A DNA stretch of 8,957 nt, taken from NCBI GenBank assembly GCA_030619415.1, contig JAUXBM010000053.1, positions 1 to 8,957 of the forward strand, written 5' to 3'. The notes beneath the pieces are model-generated. The model worked only from the letters and a program-made list of their open reading frames with translations. It was not told the origin of the DNA and ran no database searches. Position numbers and translations under genes: made by a program. This DNA comes from Chlorobiota bacterium (GTDB lineage Bacteria; Bacteroidota; Bacteroidia; Bacteroidales; F082). Shown piece by piece: positions 1 through 5,315 of this stretch. Position 1 is the first letter of the stretch. The number at the start of each line of letters is the position of its first letter.

Positions 1-697
1 CATGATAAATTTTTGCATTGCTATATCCCATCCTGGAAGCGAGTGTATGTTTACCCGACTGGACATCATTGTCGATATCCCTCATATTGTTTAGATTTAA
101 TACACCAACGCTTAATAAACCGGTGAAGACAGCCGGCAATAATACCTCCCAATCAAATGATTTTGTATTGAGGTAGTACGTACCCAAAACGCCAGCCAAG
201 CCAAAAAAAAGAAAGACGAACAAATCGCCGAAACCGGCATAACCATACGCCCCTTTCCCAACAGTATATTTAATGGCTGCGCCGATTGATGCGATTCCTA
301 AAACGAGGAAAAACAGCGCAGTAGTAAAGTTATTGCCAAAAGAAATATAAAGCAGCAAAATACCGCTGATGAGTGACAGCAAAACAAAAACCCAGATCCC
401 TTTCTTCATTTGCCCCGGAGAAATTTCCCCGCTTTGGACCGAACGAAGCGGACCAAGCCTGTTGACGTTATCAGTTCCTTTTTGAGAATCGCCGTAATCA
501 TTGGCAAGGTTTGACAGAATTTGCAGAAGTGTAGTTGTAACAGCAGCTAAAAAGACAATCAGCCAATTGTAAGTCCCATCATGAATGGCCAAAAAACCCC
601 CCATTAAAATACTGGAAAGTGCAAGTGGTAGTGTCCGCAGACGGAAGGCTTTGAGCCAGGAGGAGATTCGGGGATTGGTTATTGGATAATTGGTCAT
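1..697 (-). CDS. menA: 1,4-dihydroxy-2-naphthoate polyprenyltransferase (MenA), partial: C-terminus beyond left edge
   Basis: MenA is an integral membrane UbiA-family prenyltransferase. It attaches a polyprenyl chain to 1,4-dihydroxy-2-naphthoate, giving demethylmenaquinone. About 232 residues are visible by reading the complement from the ATG at 697; the family is about 300 residues, so roughly 70 are missing. The first Asp-rich motif NLANDYGDSQKGTD lies near residues 63-76, followed by NRLGPLRSVQSGEIS. The second, NNMRDIDNDVQSGKHTLASR, lies near residues 203-222. Hydrophobic segments between them (about 102-118, 126-142 and 157-173) fit membrane helices. It lies downstream of menB on the same strand, separated by 104 bases. 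The first ten or so residues are encoded by ATTGG-type repeat DNA, and recognisable family sequence starts near WLKAFRLRTLPLALSS, so the exact start is uncertain. Family assignment is secure. Confidence 0.93.
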   Translation of the reverse strand, partial: MTNYPITNPRISSWLKAFRLRTLPLALSSILMGGFLAIHDGTYNWLIVFLAAVTTTLLQILSNLANDYGDSQKGTDNVNRLGPLRSVQSGEISPGQMKKGIWVFVLLSLISGILLLYISFGNNFTTALFFLVLGIASIGAAIKYTVGKGAYGYAGFGDLFVFLFFGLAGVLGTYYLNTKSFDWEVLLPAVFTGLLSVGVLNLNNMRDIDNDVQSGKHTLASRMGYSNAKIYH

Positions 698-802
698 TGG
701 TCATTGGTTGAAAGAAAACTGTAGGCTGAGAACTGCCGACTGAGGACTGCTTACTGTCTTAGGTCTTGTGTCTTCTGTCTTGGTTCTTCTGTCTTAGGTC
801 TT
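674..802. repeat. Three consecutive families of short imperfect direct repeats between menB and menA
   Basis: Three kinds of short unit follow each other. ATTGG occurs five times at 674, 681, 689, 696 and 703, about every 7-8 bases. ACTG-centred units occur at 718, 732, 739, 746 and 753. GTCTT-centred units fill 756-802, where the 14-mer CTGTCTTAGGTCTT occurs exactly at 754-767 and 789-802, and TCTTCTGTCTT occurs at 771 and 785. The array touches the stop codon of menB and runs into the first codons of menA. No open frame or clear hairpin was seen. Function unknown; such quasi-repeats could arise by slippage or be a lineage-specific intergenic element. Confidence 0.7.
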
Positions 803-1623
803 TAGGGAAATTTAGGAAACTTATGAAAATCAGGATCCCGTTTTTCAAGAAAAGCATGTTTTCCCTCCTGGGCTTCGTCCATCATGTAATACATTAAAGT
901 GGCATTTCCGGCAAATTCCTGCAAGCCAATCTGGCCATCCAGTTCGGCATTCAAACCCAATTTGATCATCCGTAAAGCCATCGGGCTGCGCTTGTGCATC
1001 GTCAGACACCAGTCAACCGTTTCTTCTTCAAGTTTTTCAAAAGGCACAACTTTATTTACCAGTCCCATTTCGAGGGCTTCCTGTGCACTGTATTGCTTGT
1101 TTAAGAACCAGATTTCACGTGCCTTCTTCTGCCCGACAATAGATGCAAGAAATGAAGATCCGAGGCCTGCATCAAAACTCCCGACTTTTGGACCTGTCTG
1201 ACCAAAAATGGCATTTTCTGAAGCGATACTTAAATCGCACACCACATGTAAAACATGACCACCTCCAATCGCATATCCGTTTACCATAGCAATCACCGGT
1301 TTCGGCATCGAACGAATTTTCCGCTGCACATCCAGCACATTTAAGCGCGGCACACCATCTTCACCAATGTAACCTCCTTTGCCTTTTACATTCTGGTCGC
1401 CACCACTACAAAATGCTTTATCGCCCTCGCCCGTTAGAATGATAGAATAGATATCCGTATCCTCGCGGCAAATGTCCAGGGCCACTGACATTTCGGTTGT
1501 GGTTGTTGGCCTGAAAGCATTGTAAACTTTTGGCCGGTTAATGGTGATTTTGGCAATGTGATTCCATTTTTCAAATCGTATATCTTCAAAATCCCGGATG
1601 CTTTTCCAATCTCTTTTATTCAT
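802..1623 (-). CDS. menB: 1,4-dihydroxy-2-naphthoyl-CoA synthase (MenB)
   Basis: MenB is a cytoplasmic crotonase-family enzyme that closes the naphthoquinone ring by converting o-succinylbenzoyl-CoA to 1,4-dihydroxy-2-naphthoyl-CoA in menaquinone synthesis. The product is 273 residues from the ATG at 1623, the normal family length. Visible signatures are [12 protein letters not shown] (about 70-81), the oxyanion-hole stretch [16 protein letters not shown] (115-130), and the MenB-specific [17 protein letters not shown] (141-157) containing the catalytic-region Asp151. [20 protein letters not shown] follows at 164-183. The frame stays open upstream to a TTG at 1725, but that extension has no family similarity and crosses a palindromic repeat, so the ATG is preferred. 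It is followed by menA on the same strand, and the two may be co-transcribed. No strong Shine-Dalgarno sequence is seen, which is usual in Bacteroidota. Confidence 0.97.
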   Translation of the reverse strand: MNKRDWKSIRDFEDIRFEKWNHIAKITINRPKVYNAFRPTTTTEMSVALDICREDTDIYSIILTGEGDKAFCSGGDQNVKGKGGYIGEDGVPRLNVLDVQRKIRSMPKPVIAMVNGYAIGGGHVLHVVCDLSIASENAIFGQTGPKVGSFDAGLGSSFLASIVGQKKAREIWFLNKQYSAQEALEMGLVNKVVPFEKLEEETVDWCLTMHKRSPMALRMIKLGLNAELDGQIGLQEFAGNATLMYYMMDEAQEGKHAFLEKRDPDFHKFPKFP

Positions 1624-1648
1624 AAAAATCGGTATTAGTTGCTGCAAG

Positions 1649-1656
1649 CGAAAGTA
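1649..1656 (-). promoter_or_regulatory. Candidate promoter -7 box for menB
   Basis: The minus strand reads TACTTTCG, one base off the Bacteroidota -7 consensus TAnnTTTG, about 26 bases before the menB ATG. A TTG at 1682-1680 could be the -33 element, but the spacing (about 23 bases) is longer than typical. Suggestive only. Confidence 0.35.
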
Positions 1657-1679
1657 GGAAAATATTTCATTTTTATAAT

Positions 1680-1717
1680 CAACGACCTTCCAGAGTCTGA
1701 AAGCCCTGGAAGAGTTG
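1680..1717. repeat. Inverted repeat, CTTCCAG/CTGGAAG palindrome copy 1
   Basis: CTTCCAG at 1687-1693 pairs with CTGGAAG at 1706-1712, with outer CAAC (1680-1683) and GTTG (1714-1717) extending the arms. The loop is 12 bases. It lies upstream of the menB start and 13 bases before a second palindrome with the same core, so the two look like one repeated family. Possible roles are a REP/MITE-type element or a protein-binding site. Confidence 0.65.
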
Positions 1718-1730
1718 TTTGTCAATGACT

Positions 1731-1761
1731 CTTCCAGGTCCGCTTATACGGACTCTGGAAG
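1731..1761. repeat. Inverted repeat, CTTCCAG/CTGGAAG palindrome copy 2
   Basis: The left arm CTTCCAGGTCCG (1731-1742) pairs with CGGACTCTGGAAG (1749-1761), with a single bulged base and a 6-base loop. The core heptamer is identical to that of the neighbouring palindrome. It is followed by a run of about 13 A residues (1766-1778), which could help a leftward or rightward stem-loop act as a terminator, though no gene on the plus strand ends just before it. Confidence 0.65.
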
Positions 1762-1787
1762 ATCCAAAAAAAAAAAAATGATACTCA

Positions 1788-1802
1788 TACCAATATTTGG
1801 TA
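1788..1802. promoter_or_regulatory. Candidate operator of the parDE operon
   Basis: A perfect inverted repeat, TACCAA-TAT-TTGGTA, ends within the candidate -7 box of the toxin-antitoxin promoter. A second, wider inverted pair, TACTCATA (1782-1789) and TATGAGTA (1824-1831), flanks the same promoter. ParD-type ribbon-helix-helix antitoxins repress their own operons by binding palindromes at the promoter, so this is the natural place for that site. Binding itself is inferred. Confidence 0.4.
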
Positions 1803-1808
1803 ACTTTG
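1801..1808 (+). promoter_or_regulatory. Candidate promoter -7 box of parDE
   Basis: TAACTTTG matches the Bacteroidota -7 consensus TAnnTTTG exactly and is followed by C, as is common. It lies 16 bases before the antitoxin ATG, implying a leader of only about 10 bases. No clear -33 TTG was found at the usual spacing. Confidence 0.55.
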
Positions 1809-1824
1809 CGAAAATGATAATACT

Positions 1825-2076
1825 ATGAGTAGGAATACATCAATATCGTTAGGAAATTACTTTGATAAATTTGTTCAAAGCCATTTAAATACTGGTAGAT
1901 ACAAAAATGCCAGTGAAATGATTCGGGCAGGATTAAGACTATTGGAGGAAGAAGAAAATAGGATTATTTCTTTACGAAATGCAATTCAGGAAGGTGTAGA
2001 AAGTGGAATTGCCAATAATTTTAATCCAGAATTGCATCTAGAAGACTTAAAAGCAAAAAAGGAATTGAATGGCTAA
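1825..2076 (+). CDS. parD: ParD-family antitoxin
   Basis: This 83-residue protein is the antitoxin of a type II toxin-antitoxin pair. Residues 3-9 (RNTSISL) fit the DNA-contacting beta strand of a ribbon-helix-helix fold. They are followed by GNYFDKFVQSHLNTGRY and then KNASEMIRAGLRLLEEEE (about 27-44), the hallmark ParD helix pair that dimerises and binds the operator. The C-terminal part (about 45-83) is charged and probably wraps around the toxin. It comes first in the operon and overlaps the toxin gene by 8 bases, giving translational coupling. It probably represses its own promoter. Base composition is clearly more AT-rich than the menaquinone and sterol genes on either side, in line with a mobile accessory module. 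Confidence 0.93.
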   Translation: MSRNTSISLGNYFDKFVQSHLNTGRYKNASEMIRAGLRLLEEEENRIISLRNAIQEGVESGIANNFNPELHLEDLKAKKELNG

Positions 2077-2368
2077 GTATTTTTTGACGAATAAAGCAAT
2101 AGATGATTTATCAAAGATTTGGAACTATACATTCGATTTCTGGTCTGAACGTCAAGCAGACTTATACTATCAAATGTTAATAGAAAGCTTTAGAGAAATT
2201 GCAAAGAATCCAAGCATTGGAAAAAAATACGAAGGAATAATAACCCAACTATTTGGACTTAGGTCTGGTCGTCATGTGATTTTTTACCGAACAATTGACA
2301 ATAACAAAATTGAAATAACAAGGATTTTGCACGAACAAATGGACTTGAAGAATAGGATATTGGAATAA
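2069..2368 (+). CDS. parE: RelE/ParE-family toxin
   Basis: This 99-residue protein is the toxin partner. The family pattern is clear: YFLTNKAIDDLSKIWNYT (4-21), W25 and QADLYYQML (29-37), FREIAKNPSIG (41-51), then the C-terminal strand block SGRHVIFYRTIDNNKIEIT (66-84) and RILHEQMD (85-92). ParE proteins of this group typically act on DNA gyrase, whereas RelE proteins cleave mRNA at the ribosome. The RSGRHVIFYR and RILHEQMD pattern favours ParE, but the target cannot be proven from sequence. The start codon lies inside the end of the antitoxin gene. Length is normal and no truncation is seen, so the pair looks intact. Confidence 0.92.
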   Translation: MAKYFLTNKAIDDLSKIWNYTFDFWSERQADLYYQMLIESFREIAKNPSIGKKYEGIITQLFGLRSGRHVIFYRTIDNNKIEITRILHEQMDLKNRILE

Positions 2369-2462
2369 CCCCACCTAATATTAGCATATACTGCAAGCCG
2401 GGTTTAGTGATTGAGTTGAAGATTATTCTTCTTAATTTAGTCCCAATACCAATTGAAAATTA

Positions 2463-2479
2463 ACCGTTTTTAAAACGGT
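2463..2479. terminator. AT-rich perfect palindrome in convergent gap; possible bidirectional terminator
   Basis: ACCGTTTT-T-AAAACGGT is a perfect 17-base palindrome between the 3' ends of the toxin gene (plus) and squalene monooxygenase (minus). As RNA it could fold with a short stem flanked by U or A runs on either strand, which suits a weak bidirectional terminator. With only a one-base centre it could equally be a protein-binding site. The rest of the 143-base gap (2369-2511) shows no gene. Confidence 0.35.
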
Positions 2480-2511
2480 ATGTAGCATAGCTTAACCGAT
2501 TACAAGGAAAT

Positions 2512-3927
2512 CTAAATTCGAAAATTAATATCGCTGACAACTGCTTCTCCTTTAGCCAGGGCCTTTAACACCAGCCGGGTTGCCATATCCGGTTTTTCGT
2601 CAAGCAATAATGGGGTGATAATGCGAACAGCTTCTTTCACCATACCATATGTATCGCCCATTTCTTTAATATTGGCCGATTGAAGTTTCTTTTTTGTTCC
2701 ATAGCTTGCCAGCCCGATAAAATGTTTTTTTAATAACTTCTTATTCCTGTTGAGTCCGGCGAGGATGGCAATGGTTTCTTCAGAATATTTTCCTCCCCTG
2801 CTCACGTATTCAAAAAATGCCCTGCGTAAATCAGGATGGTAAACGACTCCATAAAGTCCATCGGCCAGAATATTGGTTGTTTGTGTTCCAAGATGACGGG
2901 TATCATAATATTTCTGAACAGCTTTACTCACCGCCTTTCCATCTGAAAAATCTTTCACAGTTTCCAGGTTTTCACTAAGGTTCATTACATCGGCAAAAGT
3001 AGCCGTCATTCCGCCACCGGTTAATGGATGCCGCATATTTAAGGAGTCGCCTAAAAGTACGGCACCTGCTTTTTTAATCGGGGCAGCCGGAAGCCTGTGG
3101 TTGGGAAACATTTTGAAATTACCTTCCTCTACAGCCGCCACAAATGATGCCCGGGCTGATTGGGGTATAAACTTTTCGAAAGTCTCTAAAAGGAATTTCT
3201 TAAAATCAGGGCCAAATTTTGGCGGTTTTTCTCCCTTAAAATCAATCAAAATTCGCCAAGCTGATGTAGTAACAGGGTAAATAACAAATGGCGGATGATC
3301 GCCCATCACCATGTGACCGTGATTGGGATAGGGCAATTCGCAATTTTTCAACAACAATCCCAGAAAGTAGCCATTTACTTTTTTATCCGGGTTCGACAAC
3401 TGTTCACGGAACCTCGACATGGGGCCATCTGTAACGATGGTCAAATCAGCATGTATTATTTCTTCATCCGTTACTTGCTTTCGCAGAAACTGAACCCCCG
3501 TTACCGTATTGTCTTTTTCGATAAGCGCTGTAACACGCGCTTCAATAACTGTAATATTGTCCTGAGCCAGAATGTATTTTCTTATGTTTTGCAGAAAAGC
3601 TCCGTTTCTGAATCCGTAACCCGAAGGTTCTCCATTATTATTCGGATAAGGAATATGGTAATCCCTTTCTTCAAAAATCATATCGTAACCATAAACCGGC
3701 TGTGCATCAATGTTATCGAGGAAGGATTCAAACCCCATTTCCTGTAACCGCTGCACGCCTCCCGGTTGCAACAACTCGCCGATGATTACATTTCTTTCGC
3801 TTAAATTGCGTTCAACGATTACTATGTTCTTTCCTTGCTTTGCGAGGTATGCTGCTATTGTTGCACCTGCAATTCCCGCACCGATTATACAAACATCGTA
3901 ATTGATTTTGTCAGTTGTCATGGTCAT
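2512..3927 (-). CDS. sqe: Squalene monooxygenase (squalene epoxidase)
   Basis: This FAD enzyme oxidises squalene with O2 to (3S)-2,3-oxidosqualene, the committed step to sterols, and acts at the membrane. The protein is 471 residues. An N-terminal Rossmann motif GAGIAG sits at 16-21 and acidic E39 in IVIVER ends the second strand. The epoxidase hallmark GELLQPGG is at 50-57, the DG motif (D167-G168) at TIVTDGPMSRFR, and the FAD-binding GDSLNMRHPLTGGGMT at 293-308, almost as in human SQLE. The human enzyme's N-terminal membrane segment is absent. Two possible starts, M1 and M3, lie two codons apart. It follows squalene synthase on the same strand after 47 bases, probably in one operon. Generic aromatic hydroxylases and geranylgeranyl reductases lack this combination of motifs. 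Confidence 0.95.
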   Translation of the reverse strand: MTMTTDKINYDVCIIGAGIAGATIAAYLAKQGKNIVIVERNLSERNVIIGELLQPGGVQRLQEMGFESFLDNIDAQPVYGYDMIFEERDYHIPYPNNNGEPSGYGFRNGAFLQNIRKYILAQDNITVIEARVTALIEKDNTVTGVQFLRKQVTDEEIIHADLTIVTDGPMSRFREQLSNPDKKVNGYFLGLLLKNCELPYPNHGHMVMGDHPPFVIYPVTTSAWRILIDFKGEKPPKFGPDFKKFLLETFEKFIPQSARASFVAAVEEGNFKMFPNHRLPAAPIKKAGAVLLGDSLNMRHPLTGGGMTATFADVMNLSENLETVKDFSDGKAVSKAVQKYYDTRHLGTQTTNILADGLYGVVYHPDLRRAFFEYVSRGGKYSEETIAILAGLNRNKKLLKKHFIGLASYGTKKKLQSANIKEMGDTYGMVKEAVRIITPLLLDEKPDMATRLVLKALAKGEAVVSDINFRI

Positions 3928-3974
3928 TTTTTTGAAATCATTGAGGTTAATAAAACACGATTGCTTTTCATAAA

Positions 3975-5132
3975 TTAACTTGATCGAAAAGATTTTGTCC
4001 GGAGCAACTCCTTTAGTTCTTTTAAAATTTTATCAGTCTCCTGCAAATAAGGTGTACCAGGCTTGTTCTTTTTCTCTATTTGACGAATTCCCTTTTCGAA
4101 ATATTTGTACACATCATTCATGGTAATTATATACAACATCAGCTTAGCAGCCAGCCCTTTTCGAACTTTTACAACACCGGTCAGTACTTCGGGATTGTTA
4201 TACAACTTGCTCAAAGTTGCGATCGCCATAATTTGAGGCACTGCCGTAAACCTGAAGATCTTTTCATCCCTCACACCACTCAGGTATTGAAGGCAATCGG
4301 GAATATGCTGCAAAGCATCTACAATCATGTGATTAAGGGTAGCCAGCGACTTTTCATCTTTTGGGGCTTTCGCCAGATGATCAAGCGCATCAACATGCTC
4401 ATTCCAAATCTCTTTTGGCCAGAATGTTCTGTCTGAATAAAGGTCCTCGTGATAATCGCGGATAATATTTGTTTTCTGCAGGAACAGGCCCATCGAATTC
4501 GCAATCCCGTTTTTATTCTCCAGATCAATGGAATTTGGATTGTATGCTACAAATAACCTGGTCAATCCAATGCCAACCAATCCGGCGACATAATGGCAAT
4601 AGAAATCAAAATCTTCAATGGTAACTACTTCTCTTTTTGCGAAGTCGGCCATCCCCCAACCCATTCTTCTGGTGATTTCGATAATTGTATCCTGCGATTC
4701 CGGCTTAAGCGTTTTAAGCATCCGATAAACTTTTGGATAATTTTCCAAAAGAGTGGTGTAATCATCATGATCTCCGATGCCCGACAGGCTGAAACCTTCT
4801 TCGTTGCTCGCTTTATAAAAATCAACCAACATTGGAAGTTTTTGTTCCAGCGGGATGCTCATGTCATCTTCCACGGTGTCGAGGGCACGAAGCACAAGAT
4901 AGAACACGCAAACGGCATCTTTCAACGCTGGCGGGAGCTGCTGAATAACTACCGAAAAAGATCTTGAGACTTTACCCAGTGCAGCATAGCAAAAATCCCT
5001 GTCATTCAATTTTAAAGCCAACTCTTCGAGTGGCTCTTTGCTTGGTGAATAGGCGCTACCTTTAATTTTGAGTTTTAGCAAGGCTTTTATTTCTATCGGC
5101 CTTAAAGCTGACTTGTAAAGTGTTAATAGCAT
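3975..5132 (-). CDS. sqs: Squalene synthase, eukaryote-like (farnesyl-diphosphate farnesyltransferase)
   Basis: This enzyme joins two farnesyl diphosphates through presqualene diphosphate and reduces the product with NADPH to squalene. At 385 residues it contains SRSFSVVIQQLP (56-67), the first Asp-rich motif ALDTVEDD (83-90), YCHYVAGLVGIGLTRLF (178-194), and LQKTNIIRDYHED (218-230) with the second Asp cluster. RFTAVPQIMAIATL (294-307) and VKVRKG (321-326) follow. These blocks match the eukaryotic FDFT1/ERG9 type far better than bacterial HpnC/HpnD or CrtM. The C-terminal membrane anchor of eukaryotic enzymes is missing, and the protein ends in a charged helix. It is the first gene of the leftward sqs-sqe unit and is divergent from the cyclase. 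No HpnE-like partner is needed for this one-enzyme type. Confidence 0.95.
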   Translation of the reverse strand: MLLTLYKSALRPIEIKALLKLKIKGSAYSPSKEPLEELALKLNDRDFCYAALGKVSRSFSVVIQQLPPALKDAVCVFYLVLRALDTVEDDMSIPLEQKLPMLVDFYKASNEEGFSLSGIGDHDDYTTLLENYPKVYRMLKTLKPESQDTIIEITRRMGWGMADFAKREVVTIEDFDFYCHYVAGLVGIGLTRLFVAYNPNSIDLENKNGIANSMGLFLQKTNIIRDYHEDLYSDRTFWPKEIWNEHVDALDHLAKAPKDEKSLATLNHMIVDALQHIPDCLQYLSGVRDEKIFRFTAVPQIMAIATLSKLYNNPEVLTGVVKVRKGLAAKLMLYIITMNDVYKYFEKGIRQIEKKNKPGTPYLQETDKILKELKELLRTKSFRSS

Positions 5133-5149
5133 TCTGAGAAAATAAGCGC

Positions 5150-5157
5150 CAAAAATA
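5150..5157 (-). promoter_or_regulatory. Candidate promoter -7 box for sqs-sqe
   Basis: The minus strand reads TATTTTTG, an exact TAnnTTTG match, 17 bases before the squalene synthase ATG; it would give a leader of about 12 bases. No clear -33 TTG was found upstream. It sits in the 183-base divergent gap (5133-5315) shared with the cyclase. Confidence 0.45.
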
Positions 5158-5257
5158 CAATAAATAGGCCTTAAAAAAGGATATGAAAATGTTAATTAAT
5201 ATTGACAGTTCGCATTATTTAATTCTACTACAAATCAGTTCTTCAACGAATAATTTG

Positions 5258-5265
5258 TTCTTTTG
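5258..5265 (+). promoter_or_regulatory. Weak candidate promoter box for oxidosqualene cyclase
   Basis: TTCTTTTG differs by one base from TAnnTTTG and is followed by C. It lies about 50 bases before the cyclase ATG. A sigma70-like TTGACA is also present at 5202-5207, but with only a poor -10 (CTACTA) 17 bases later. Neither is convincing alone. Confidence 0.25.
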
Positions 5266-5315
5266 CAATGTTGTATTCTTAAAATGGATGAACCACTTAC
5301 AACAAGTAAATACAC

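Noticed and set aside
674..802. CRISPR array or tRNA/small RNA gene
   Set aside because: Repeat units are too short and irregular for CRISPR repeats with spacers, and no cloverleaf or stable fold was recognised.
1624..1725. Longer menB using a TTG start at 1725
   Set aside because: The extra 34 residues have no similarity to MenB and cross a palindromic repeat; the ATG at 1623 gives the normal family length.
1766..1778. Poly-A run after the second palindrome as a true rho-independent terminator of menB-side transcription
   Set aside because: On the minus strand it lies upstream of menB, and on the plus strand no gene ends before it, so there is no transcript to terminate in view.
3295..3747. 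A 150-codon plus-strand frame inside squalene monooxygenase
   Set aside because: It is antisense to a gene whose conserved motifs span the same bases; its composition is that of a shadow frame.
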